DNA of 25,370 nucleotides from QHXQ01 sp036389375 (lineage in GTDB: Bacteria > Acidobacteriota > Blastocatellia > Pyrinomonadales > Pyrinomonadaceae), in assembly GCA_036389375.1 (NCBI GenBank), contig DASVQA010000136.1, positions 1 through 25,370 of the forward strand, given 5' to 3'. The notes beneath the pieces were generated by a model. The model searched no databases, was not told the origin of the DNA, and saw only the letters and a list, made by a program, of their open reading frames with translations. The position numbers were made by a program, and so were the translations under genes. Shown one piece after another: positions 1 through 7,429 of the stretch (position 1 is its first letter; each line of letters starts with the position of its first letter).

Positions 1-130
1 TAATGAAGGTCTCAGCCTTTTGTATTGTGCGGCGCGAGTCAGGGTTTGGAGAGATTATTCGTCAATGTTCATTGCGTCGCTTAACGGCGCGCGTAAAGCA
101 AGCAAGTTATCGTTCACGGGAGGAAAGATC
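1..130. other. left-edge intergenic segment
   Basis: Upstream region of the SRPBCC gene. It is less GC-rich than the coding DNA and ends in the GGAGG ribosome-binding site. No confident promoter pair or upstream gene end was found; an open frame through it on the plus strand looks like a shadow. Confidence 0.5.
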
Positions 131-1189
131 ATGGCGGCGAAAAGACAGACACAGGAAAAGAAACGACAGGGCGGCGGACGACAAAAATCCTCCGCGCGCT
201 CCGGCCAACTGCGCCGCACCAACGGCGACCACTACACGGACGGCCAGCAGCAGGGCGGGTTGCTGAACGTGGACGCGGAACAGTTGGCGCAGGGCTTGGG
301 TTGGTTCAGCATCGGGTTGGGCTTGGCCGAAGTTTTAGCGCCGCGCGGGGTTGCTAAGGTTGCGGGCTTGCAAGGGAAAAACACAGGTCTCATCCGCCTC
401 TTTGGCTTGCGCGAGATCGCCAGCGGCATCGCCATCTTCATGCAGGGCAAACGCCCGGCCGCCGCCGTCTGGTCGCGGGTCGCGGGCGACGCGTTAGACA
501 TCGCCTGTCTGGGCGCGTCCTTTGCCTCGCCCCGCACGAACAAGGGGCGGCTCGCCTTCGCCACCGCCAACGTGCTGACCGTTACCGCGCTCGACGTGCT
601 CTGCGCGCAGCAACTGAGCGCCGGGCAGAATGGCCAACAGAGTGAAGAAGGGAGTACGCACGTGAAGAGAAGTATTGTGATCAACAGCACGCCCGCAGAG
701 TTGTATCAGTTCTGGCACAACTTCGAGAACCTGCCGCGCTTCATGCAGCATCTGGAATCCGTCACGGTCACGGGCGCGGGGCGGTCGCACTGGGTAGCGA
801 AAGCGCCGGGCGGCACGACCGTCGAGTGGGATGCCGAAGTGACGGAAGACCGGCCGAACGAATTGATCGCGTGGCGCTCGTTGGAGAATGCCGACGTGTA
901 CAACGCCGGCTCGGTCGAATTTGAGGCCACGCCGGGCGGGCGCGGCACGATCATCCGGGTCGAGTTGAGCTACGACCCGCCGGGCGGCGTGATCGGCAAG
1001 ACGGTCGCCAAACTCTTCGGTGAAGAACCGGGCCAGCAAATCTACGACGACCTGCGTAATCTCAAACAGGTGATCGAGACGGGCGAGATCGTCCTGTCGG
1101 ACGGAACTGTGTGGAGCAACGGTCTGTTGACGCAGCGCCCGGCGCAACCCCTCTCGCAAGCGGCGAGCGGACAGGCGGAGATCGGGTAG
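131..1189 (+). CDS. SRPBCC-domain (polyketide cyclase/dehydrase-like) membrane protein
   Basis: A 352-residue protein. The frame is open from position 20, but the ATG at 131 is preferred because GGAGG lies just upstream (119-123). The N-terminus is basic and low-complexity. Residues about 50-165 contain several weakly hydrophobic Gly/Ala-rich segments that look like membrane helices. From about residue 177 to 330 the sequence fits the SRPBCC/START-like ligand-binding fold, as in the COG5637-type cyclase/dehydrase proteins: it opens with VKRSIVINSTPAELYQFW and continues with FENLPRFMQHLESV and a WDAEVTEDRPNELIAWRS strand pair. The fold binds hydrophobic ligands, but nothing here identifies one. 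The dehydrogenase starts 64 nt downstream on the same strand, so the two may be cotranscribed. The family call is firm; the role (possibly stress-related membrane or lipid function) is unknown. Confidence 0.85.
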   Translation: MAAKRQTQEKKRQGGGRQKSSARSGQLRRTNGDHYTDGQQQGGLLNVDAEQLAQGLGWFSIGLGLAEVLAPRGVAKVAGLQGKNTGLIRLFGLREIASGIAIFMQGKRPAAAVWSRVAGDALDIACLGASFASPRTNKGRLAFATANVLTVTALDVLCAQQLSAGQNGQQSEEGSTHVKRSIVINSTPAELYQFWHNFENLPRFMQHLESVTVTGAGRSHWVAKAPGGTTVEWDAEVTEDRPNELIAWRSLENADVYNAGSVEFEATPGGRGTIIRVELSYDPPGGVIGKTVAKLFGEEPGQQIYDDLRNLKQVIETGEIVLSDGTVWSNGLLTQRPAQPLSQAASGQAEIG

Positions 1190-1253
1190 GCGCAGACGAG
1201 CCATTAAAAGGCGGCGACGAATGGATCAAGGCAATGCTTAAAAGGGGGACGTG

Positions 1254-2426
1254 ATGAGAGCAAATTGTTGGTATGGCAAAAAGGACGTGCGGGTTGAGAC
1301 TGTGCCCGACCCGAAGATTTTGAACCGGCGCGATGCCATCGTGAAGATCAGTTCGACCGCCATCTGCGGTTCAGACCTGCACCTCTACAACGGCTTCATG
1401 CCGACGATGGAGAAGGGCGACATTCTCGGCCACGAGTTCATGGGCGAGATCGTCGAGACGGGGCCGGACGTGAAGAACCGCAAGGTCGGCGACCGCGTGG
1501 TGGTCTCGTTCCCGATCTCGTGCGGCAACTGCTTCTTCTGCAAAGCTGAGATGTTCAGCCTCTGCGAGAACTCGAATCCGAACGCGTGGATGGCCGAGCA
1601 GATGTTCGGGCATAGCCCGTGCGGCATCTACGGTTATTCGCATCTGACCGGGGGCTACGCGGGCGGCCAAGCCGAGTATGCGCGCGTGCCCTTCGCCGAT
1701 GTCGGCACGCTCAAAGTGCCCGACGACATGTCGGATGAACAGGTCTTGTTCCTGTCGGACATCTTCCCGACCGGCTACATGGGCGCGGAGATGTGCGACA
1801 TCAAACCGGGTGACACCATCGCGGTGTGGGGCTGCGGCCCCGTCGGCCAGTTTGCGATGGCGAGCGCCTACATGCTCGGCGCGGAACGCGTCATCGGCAT
1901 TGACCGTTTCCCCGACCGGCTCGCTATGGCGCGCGACAAGGCGAAGGCCGACACGATCAATTACGAAGAGGTGAACACCTACGACGCGTTGATGGACATG
2001 ACGGGCGGGCGCGGGCCTGATGCCTGCATTGATGCCGTCGGCCTCGAAGCACACGGCGGGCACGGGCTGGTCTATGCCTTCGACCGCGTGAAGCAGGCCG
2101 TGATGTCGGAGACTGACAGACCCATCGCCTTGCGCGAAGCGATCATGGCGTGTCGCAACGGCGGCACGGTTTCGGTCATCGGCGTCTATGGCGGGCTGAT
2201 TGATAAGTTTCCGATGGGTTCGTTTATGAATCGCAGCCTGACGATGCGGACGGGGCAATGCCACGTGCAGCGCTACTGGGGCAAGCTGCTCGAACACATT
2301 CAGAACGGCGACATCGATCCAACATTCGTCATCACGCACCGCATGCGGCTCGACGAAGCGCCGCAAGGCTTCGACATCTTCACGAACAAAGAGGACAACT
2401 GCATCAAGATCGTGATGAAGCCATAA
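1254..2426 (+). CDS. zinc-dependent alcohol dehydrogenase, formaldehyde-dehydrogenase-like MDR family
   Basis: A 390-residue cytosolic medium-chain dehydrogenase. The ATG at 1254 is chosen over the in-frame GTG at 1251 because the GGGGG ribosome-binding stretch (1244-1248) lies five bases before the ATG but only two before the GTG. Catalytic zinc ligands are visible as Cys38 (ICGSDLH) and His60-Glu61 (GHE). The structural zinc is bound by Cys90, Cys93, Cys96 and Cys104. The NAD(P)-binding Rossmann motif GCGPVG lies at residues 193-198, followed by the acidic end of beta-2 (IGID). The length and the insert between the domains match the glutathione-independent formaldehyde dehydrogenase-like subgroup, which oxidises alcohols or aldehydes with NAD. 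The exact substrate cannot be read. The gene ends at a hairpin shared with the convergent cytochrome/binding-protein gene. Confidence 0.93.
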   Translation: MRANCWYGKKDVRVETVPDPKILNRRDAIVKISSTAICGSDLHLYNGFMPTMEKGDILGHEFMGEIVETGPDVKNRKVGDRVVVSFPISCGNCFFCKAEMFSLCENSNPNAWMAEQMFGHSPCGIYGYSHLTGGYAGGQAEYARVPFADVGTLKVPDDMSDEQVLFLSDIFPTGYMGAEMCDIKPGDTIAVWGCGPVGQFAMASAYMLGAERVIGIDRFPDRLAMARDKAKADTINYEEVNTYDALMDMTGGRGPDACIDAVGLEAHGGHGLVYAFDRVKQAVMSETDRPIALREAIMACRNGGTVSVIGVYGGLIDKFPMGSFMNRSLTMRTGQCHVQRYWGKLLEHIQNGDIDPTFVITHRMRLDEAPQGFDIFTNKEDNCIKIVMKP

Positions 2427-2470
2427 AGCCGGCGGCCACGAAAGTCGGCTGAGGCGCGGCCAAGCAAGCC

Positions 2471-2516
2471 GCACAGAGAGGCGCGCAAGCGAGCAGGCTT
2501 GCGCGCCTCTTTGTGC
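2471..2516. terminator. bidirectional hairpin between convergent genes
   Basis: A near-perfect inverted repeat: arm 2471-2490 pairs with 2497-2516, giving about 20 base pairs with a single G-T pair around a six-base loop (GAGCAG). The inner 14 pairs are perfect and GC-rich. It sits between the stop of the dehydrogenase (2426, plus) and the stop of the minus-strand gene (2527). Only short T-rich tracts flank it (CTCTTTGT on plus), so it may be a weakly U-dependent terminator serving both genes. Confidence 0.75.
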
Positions 2517-2526
2517 CGAGGCCCGG

Positions 2527-4242
2527 TCAGCGTGTATCGCGCGGCACGAGCCAATCGCTCAAGGGTGTGTACTGGCGGTTGCTTAAATCCAGCCCGACGA
2601 TATACGCGCCGGACGCGCCGACGCGGCGATTCGGGCCGAAAGACAACGGCGGGATAACGCCGGTGTTGAATTCGCGTAAGCCTTCGAGCGCCTTCGTGAG
2701 CGTCGCGCGGCTCAACTGCCGGCCGCTTGCTTTGGCGGCCTCGACCAACGTCTTCGCGGCAGCGAAGGCGACGGTCTGGAAAGCCGGGCTGCGCAACTGT
2801 ACGCCGGCCTTCTGCATCAGCCCGGCGAACTCGACAAAGTTTGCCTGCGCCGGGAGCGTGGCGGGGAAGGCGAGATATGTCCGCGCGGCGACCGGCGCGG
2901 GCAGATTAAAGGCTTCGCGGCCGAGCATGGTGGTCGTCGTCAACAGCGCGGCTGAGAGTTTGGTCTGCTCCAACGCGCGGGCCAGAGCCGTGATGTCACC
3001 GGCCGGCCCGAAAAAGAAGATGTAATCAGGCGACACACGTTGCAAGGCTGCGACCATGCGCGTCGCCGCGAACTGACCCGCCGCGTATCTCTCTTCCGCG
3101 ACAACGTCCAGCCCGTACATGCGCGCCTGCATCAACGCACCCGCCGCCGCGTCCGCATCGAACGCGCTGTCCGAGCTAAGCACCGCTATGCGCGGCGTGC
3201 GCTTGAGCGCTGCTACGCCGGTGGCCGGTGTGGCGGGCGTTGTCGTCGTCTGCGTTGTCGCAGACTGAGCGGGCGTGGACTTCTGCACCAGAAAATCTAC
3301 GAGCGCGCGCGCTTGATCGCGGAAGGTGGGGAGCAGATAGAAGATGTAAGGATTGGGCGGAATGGTCACGCGCGGCGAGAGCGTGACGGGGCCGATCAAA
3401 GGCACTTCCGCTTGTTTGAGATAGTTGTTGGTCGCCTCGCTGTCGCGCGGCTCAAAACTGGCGAGCAGGGCGAAGACGCGGTCTTGTTCGACCAGTTGGC
3501 GCGTCGCCGCGAGTGTGCCCGCCGCGTCGCCGCGCGAATCGGCCGTCACCAACTCGAAGCGCCGGCCGTAGATGCCGCCCTGCCCGTTGACCTCCGCCAG
3601 GTAGGCCTTCACGGCGGCGCGCACATCTTCGCCTACTTGCGCCAGCGGCCCCGTGAGCGGCAGCGCCGCGCCGACCTTGAGCGCCGTTTCGCTCAAGCCG
3701 GGGTCAACGTCCGATTCATGGCCAAGCTTGTGCAGGTAAGCGATCAAGTCCGCCATCTGCTGGGCGGTCATGCGGTACTGCGGCATGCCGGGATGCAAGC
3801 GGTTGCCGGACGAATCAAGCCCCGCGCTGATGGCACGTTTGAGCGTCGCCTCGCTGTAGGGCGCGCGCGCTTTGCCCGTGAGCGCAGAAGTGTGCGCCGC
3901 CGTGAGCGTCGGCCAATCAATCGGCGGCGGTTGCAGCCCGCCCTCTTTCGTGCCTTCACCCTTTAGCCCATGACAGTTGGCGCAGTTGAAGGTGCTGGCC
4001 GGGACTTCTATATCGTTGCCGCTCAGTACGGCCACGATCTCGTCTTGGCCGCTCGCCGTCGTACCTTTCAAATAGATCAGTTTCCCGCGCTGCTCCTGCG
4101 CCGACAGACCCGCCGCCGGCTGCGCCGAGACGCGCCCGCCCGCGCCGCCGAACAGCAGCACGAGGAACACGTAGAACGCCGCGCCGCCAAACGCATTGAG
4201 GCAGCGCCGGCCCTTTCTGCTCCGTTCTCTGATAACGCGCAT
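2527..4242 (-). CDS. cytochrome c / ABC-type substrate-binding protein fusion
   Basis: A 571-residue exported protein. The N-terminus has a basic region, a hydrophobic core (residues 18-34) and a likely signal-peptidase site near SAQ (39-41). A class I cytochrome c domain follows (about 48-175) with one haem motif CANCH at 87-91 and a likely axial Met153 in PGMPQY. From about 187 (LKVGAALPLTGPLA) to about 545 it is a type I periplasmic binding protein of the branched-chain amino-acid/LivJ type. A Thr/Ala/Pro-rich insert (about 318-342) interrupts the binding domain. No permease or ATPase genes are adjacent, so it is an orphan that may act as a redox-linked sensor or binding protein rather than as part of a transporter. 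Fusions of this type are known in other bacteria; the ligand is not evident. Confidence 0.9.
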   Translation of the reverse strand: MRVIRERSRKGRRCLNAFGGAAFYVFLVLLFGGAGGRVSAQPAAGLSAQEQRGKLIYLKGTTASGQDEIVAVLSGNDIEVPASTFNCANCHGLKGEGTKEGGLQPPPIDWPTLTAAHTSALTGKARAPYSEATLKRAISAGLDSSGNRLHPGMPQYRMTAQQMADLIAYLHKLGHESDVDPGLSETALKVGAALPLTGPLAQVGEDVRAAVKAYLAEVNGQGGIYGRRFELVTADSRGDAAGTLAATRQLVEQDRVFALLASFEPRDSEATNNYLKQAEVPLIGPVTLSPRVTIPPNPYIFYLLPTFRDQARALVDFLVQKSTPAQSATTQTTTTPATPATGVAALKRTPRIAVLSSDSAFDADAAAGALMQARMYGLDVVAEERYAAGQFAATRMVAALQRVSPDYIFFFGPAGDITALARALEQTKLSAALLTTTTMLGREAFNLPAPVAARTYLAFPATLPAQANFVEFAGLMQKAGVQLRSPAFQTVAFAAAKTLVEAAKASGRQLSRATLTKALEGLREFNTGVIPPLSFGPNRRVGASGAYIVGLDLSNRQYTPLSDWLVPRDTR

Positions 4243-4329
4243 GCGGAAACCTTAGTGCAGAAACAGGACGGCGCACAAGCAGCGTGCAGCAAACGACTGC
4301 GACAGAGCGTGCGGCGCATTAACCCGTCA

Positions 4330-4358
4330 TTGTCGCTGTCTTTAAAATGGCGTTTAAT
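4330..4358 (+). promoter_or_regulatory. putative sigma-70-type promoter for hrpB
   Basis: TTGTCG (4330-4335), a 17-base spacer and TTTAAT (4353-4358, five of six to consensus) lie in the 124-base divergent gap. The -10 ends only eight bases before the hrpB ATG at 4367, so transcription would start at or within a base or two of the start codon, implying a leaderless or nearly leaderless mRNA. No Shine-Dalgarno sequence precedes that ATG, which is consistent. The minus-strand gene must use its own promoter in the same gap; none stood out. Confidence 0.5.
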
Positions 4359-4366
4359 GACGGCAC

Positions 4367-6973
4367 ATGATCGCGCTGCCCATTGATGCGCTGCTCGCCG
4401 AGATCGTAGCGTCGCTCGCCGCGACGCCGAGTCTGGTGATCGAAGCGCCGCCCGGCGCAGGTAAGACGACGCGCGTGCCGCCCGCCCTCTTAGCCGCCGG
4501 GCTTGCGGGCGGCGGCGAGGTGTGGGTGCTTGAGCCGCGCCGATTGGCTGCACGCCTCGCCGCGCGACGTGTGGCCGCTGAACTGGGCGAGCGCGTGGGC
4601 GCGACGGTCGGCTATCAGGTGCGCTTCGAGGATGTCTCAAGTGCGGCGACGCGCCTGCGCTTTCTCACCGAAGGCGTCTTCACGCGCCGGCTGCTCTCCG
4701 ATCCGCAACTCAAACGGGTCGGCGCAGTCGTGCTCGACGAATTTCACGAGCGCCATCTGCAATCCGATCTCGCGTTGGCGCTCCTGAAGCGTTTGCAGCA
4801 CGACGCGCGCCCCGATCTCAAACTCGTCGTCATGTCCGCGACGCTCGACGCCGCGCCCGTCGCACACTTTCTCGACGCTTGTCCGACGCTGCGCTCCGCC
4901 GGGCGGCGCTTCGACGTTGAGATCGAACATCTCGCCCGTCCGGACGAGCGCCCCTTGGCCGCACAGGTCGCAACGGCCGTCAGGCAACTGACTGCGTCAG
5001 AACTCACGGGCGACGTGCTCGTCTTTCTGCCGGGCGCGGCCGAGATTCGCCGCGCGCAGGCGGCTTGTGCCGAACTGGCCGCGCAGCATGATCTGCTCGT
5101 GCTGCCGTTGCACGGCGAGTTGCCCGCCGCCGAACAGGATCGCGTGGTGCGCCCGGCCGAGCAGCGCAAGTTGATCCTCTCAACCAACGTCGCGGAAAGC
5201 TCCGTGACGATTGACGGCGTCGTTGCAGTCGTTGATTCGGGGCTGGCGCGCACAGCCAGTCATTCGCCCTGGTCTGGTTTGCCGACACTGCAAGTGGCGC
5301 GCATCAGTCAGGCGTCGGCCACGCAACGCGCGGGGCGCGCGGGCCGCACGCGCCCCGGTCGCTGCCTGCGCCTCTACACCGCGCAGGATTACGCCGCGCG
5401 CCCTGCCTACGACGCACCTGAAATCCAACGGCTCGATCTCGCCGACGCTGCCCTCGAACTCCACGCCGCCGGCATAGACGACCTGACCGACTTCGCATGG
5501 TTTGAAGCGCCGCCCGCGCCGGCCCTCGACGCGGCCGACGCTCTGCTCGCGCAACTCGGCGCGCTCGATGCGGCGGAGCGCGTCTCGGAACTTGGCCGGC
5601 AGATGTTGCAGTTGCCTTTGCACCCGCGTCTGGCTCGCGTGTTGGTCGAAGCGCGCGCGCGTGGCGTCGGCGCGGCGGGCTGCCTCGTCGCGGCGCTCAT
5701 CAGCGAGCGCGACATACGCACGCCGCAACTCTTCGACGCACGCGCGCGCACGGACGCGCAGGCCAAGACGCACGGCGCGTCCGACCTGCTCGAACTCTAC
5801 GACCTGTTCGCCGCTGCAGAGCGCGCACGCTTCGCACCCGCACGCCTGCACGCGCTTGGGCTTGAGCCGGGCGCGGTGCGCGCCGTCGAGCGTGTGCGCC
5901 AACAACTTGAACGCACGAGCGCGGCGACAAGCAATGAAAGAGCGCGTGCGCCGGGGCCGAGTGCAAAACGTGCAGACGGTGCGTTGCTGACGGACGAAGA
6001 AGAGAACGCGTTGCTCGTCGCCATCCTAGCGGGCTATCCCGACCGCGTGGCGCGCAGGCGCGAGCGTGCGGGCGAGTTGGAACTGTTGCTCGCACAGGGC
6101 GGGTCGGCCTTGCTCGCGCCGGAGAGCGTCGTGCGGGCGGCGGAATTTCTGGTGGCGGTGGAGGCAGAGGAACGGCGTGCAATGGGGCGGGGTGGCGGGC
6201 GCGCGGGCCAGACGCGCGTGCGGCTGGCGAGCGCGATTGAGCCGGACTGGCTGCTCGATCTTTTTCCCGCCGAGGTGCGCGAGACGACCGAGTTGACGTG
6301 GAACGCGCAGACCGAGCGCGTCGAAGGTGTGAGCCGTCTGCTCTACGGGCAACTCGTGTTGACGGAGAGTCGCGCGGGTGAAGCGGCCAATGAAGATGCC
6401 GCGCAGGTGCTGGCGGCGGCGGCGCTCGCGGCCGGTTGGCGTGCGTTTGGCGAGGCTGAGCCGGTCGAGCGTCTGCTGGCGCGCGTCGAGTTCATGGCGC
6501 GCACGTTTCCCGAAGCCGCCTTTCCGGTGCTCGACGAGACGGACGTGAACGCGGCGCTCGCGCAACTCTGTACGGGGCGGCGCAGCTTCGCGGAGTTGCG
6601 CGCGGGCGTGCGTGGCGGCGAGTTGCTGGCGGAGTTGCGGCGGCGGCTGACGCAGGCACAGGCGCGGCTGCTGGCGGCGATGGCTCCCGAGCGTGTGCAA
6701 CTCGCGGGCGGGCGGCAGGTGCGCGTCAACTACGAGCGCGCGCGCACGCCCTGGATCGCTTCGCGGCTACAGGATTTCTTTCGCATGCGTGAAGGGCCGA
6801 GCGTGGCGGGCGGGCGCGTCGCGCTCGTGCTGCACCTGCTTGCGCCGAGCCAGCGCCCTTTGCAGGTGACGACCGATCTGGCCGGTTTCTGGTCGCGGCA
6901 CTACGCGCAGGTGCGGCGCGAACTCGCACGTCGTTATCCGCGCCATCAGTGGCCGGAAAATCCGTTGGCGTAA
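4367..6973 (+). CDS. hrpB: ATP-dependent helicase HrpB
   Basis: An 868-residue DEAH/RHA-type superfamily 2 helicase, close to the usual HrpB length. Walker A is APPGAGKT at residues 27-34, motif II is DEFH at 124-127, and motif III is SAT at 157-159. The helicase C domain carries TNVAESSVTIDGV and motif VI QRAGRAGR at 320-327. The remainder holds the HA2-like helical domain and the HrpB C-terminal domain (ILAGYPDRVARRR, then SAIEPDWLLDLFPAEV). HrpB proteins unwind nucleic acid with NTP hydrolysis and are presumed to act in RNA metabolism; the physiological substrate is not settled. The gene is divergent from the cytochrome-binding protein and appears to be a single transcription unit. The ATG at 4367 has no visible ribosome-binding site (see the promoter entry). 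Confidence 0.96.
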   Translation: MIALPIDALLAEIVASLAATPSLVIEAPPGAGKTTRVPPALLAAGLAGGGEVWVLEPRRLAARLAARRVAAELGERVGATVGYQVRFEDVSSAATRLRFLTEGVFTRRLLSDPQLKRVGAVVLDEFHERHLQSDLALALLKRLQHDARPDLKLVVMSATLDAAPVAHFLDACPTLRSAGRRFDVEIEHLARPDERPLAAQVATAVRQLTASELTGDVLVFLPGAAEIRRAQAACAELAAQHDLLVLPLHGELPAAEQDRVVRPAEQRKLILSTNVAESSVTIDGVVAVVDSGLARTASHSPWSGLPTLQVARISQASATQRAGRAGRTRPGRCLRLYTAQDYAARPAYDAPEIQRLDLADAALELHAAGIDDLTDFAWFEAPPAPALDAADALLAQLGALDAAERVSELGRQMLQLPLHPRLARVLVEARARGVGAAGCLVAALISERDIRTPQLFDARARTDAQAKTHGASDLLELYDLFAAAERARFAPARLHALGLEPGAVRAVERVRQQLERTSAATSNERARAPGPSAKRADGALLTDEEENALLVAILAGYPDRVARRRERAGELELLLAQGGSALLAPESVVRAAEFLVAVEAEERRAMGRGGGRAGQTRVRLASAIEPDWLLDLFPAEVRETTELTWNAQTERVEGVSRLLYGQLVLTESRAGEAANEDAAQVLAAAALAAGWRAFGEAEPVERLLARVEFMARTFPEAAFPVLDETDVNAALAQLCTGRRSFAELRAGVRGGELLAELRRRLTQAQARLLAAMAPERVQLAGGRQVRVNYERARTPWIASRLQDFFRMREGPSVAGGRVALVLHLLAPSQRPLQVTTDLAGFWSRHYAQVRRELARRYPRHQWPENPLA

Positions 6974-7083
6974 AACCGGCTAAGCTGGCGACTCGAATTT
7001 GTGTGGCGCGGCGGGCGCGTCCCGGCTTGTTGCCGCAGGCGCTCTCGTACTAAGCTGCCAGCCGCAGCAACAATCTTACAAAC

Positions 7084-7088
7084 AGGAG
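7084..7088 (+). promoter_or_regulatory. strong ribosome-binding site of the small Asp-rich gene
   Basis: AGGAG at 7084-7088 lies seven bases before the ATG at 7096. It is one of the clearest Shine-Dalgarno sites in the window and strongly supports the low-complexity Asp-rich frame as a translated gene rather than a chance open frame. Confidence 0.8.
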
Positions 7089-7095
7089 AACCAAC

Positions 7096-7413
7096 ATGTC
7101 AGAAGAGTTACGCTCTTCGGGCCACGTCGAGGAGCAGGAGACGCCCAAATCCGGTCTGTTACTCTCGGTCGATCCCTTGTCCGCACCCGCGAGCCTGAGC
7201 GCCAAAGAGGGCGACAACATTGACTCCGACACGGACGGCACGGACACGAGCGGCGACGCTGGCGACAGCGACACCACCGACGGCGGCGACAGCGACGGCA
7301 CAGACGCCGCCGACGCGGACGGCACGGACACCCTCATAGACGCCGACGGCACAGATGCCGGCACGGACGCCGACGGCTCGGATGCGACCAAGGACGCCGA
7401 CGGCCGCGATTGA
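7096..7413 (+). CDS. small Asp-rich repeat protein (candidate precursor or substrate of the adjacent oxygenase)
   Basis: A 105-residue protein that I do not recognise as a named family. Residues 1-39 are leader-like: mixed charge, no signal peptide or membrane segment, with a short hydrophobic patch (GLLLSVDPL, 20-28). Residues 40-105 hold 24 Asp in 66 residues, the rest mainly Gly, Thr, Ser and Ala. Motif DG[T/S/G/R]D occurs seven times (47, 62, 67, 75, 84, 93, 102), and DADG recurs at 73, 82, 91 and 100, an exact nine-residue period. There is no Cys. The strong ribosome-binding site and the 16-base gap to the oxygenase gene point to an operon. The repeats resemble Asp-rich calcium-binding loops (type-3 thrombospondin or RTX-like), an alternative to the precursor idea, but no secretion signal is visible. 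Existence as a gene is likely; function is inferred. Confidence 0.75.
   Translation: MSEELRSSGHVEEQETPKSGLLLSVDPLSAPASLSAKEGDNIDSDTDGTDTSGDAGDSDTTDGGDSDGTDAADADGTDTLIDADGTDAGTDADGSDATKDADGRD
7222..7413 (+). repeat. in-frame DGTD / nonapeptide DADG repeat tract
   Basis: Coding repeats within the small protein. The last four units start at 7312, 7339, 7366 and 7393, exactly 27 bases apart, and each begins GAC-GC(C/G)-GA(C)-GGC (Asp-Ala-Asp-Gly). Upstream units are less regular (GACNGCGAC spacing). The third bases vary between units, so the repeat appears to be kept at protein level rather than being a fresh DNA duplication. Confidence 0.8.
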
Positions 7414-7429
7414 TCGCAACGGCGGGGGC

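Noticed and set aside
1371..2474. 367-codon minus-strand open frame opposite the dehydrogenase
   Set aside because: No domain, no ribosome-binding support, and the dehydrogenase motifs on the other strand are complete.
3040..3966. 308-codon plus-strand open frame opposite the cytochrome/binding-protein gene
   Set aside because: Arg-rich low-complexity translation characteristic of an antisense shadow in GC-rich DNA.
7027..7056. TTGTTG ... TAAGCT as promoter for the Asp-rich gene cassette
   Set aside because: The spacer is 18 bases but the -10 matches only three of six positions; not strong enough to list.
7222..7413. CRISPR-like or DNA-level repeat array
   Set aside because: The repeats are in-frame, diverge at third codon positions and lack spacers; they are coding repeats.
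7355..7429. Upstream extension of the oxygenase frame overlapping the Asp-rich gene
   Set aside because: The extension reads as Arg/Pro/Thr filler and the ATG at 7430 is preceded by a G-rich ribosome-binding-like stretch; the extended start would overlap the well-supported upstream gene.
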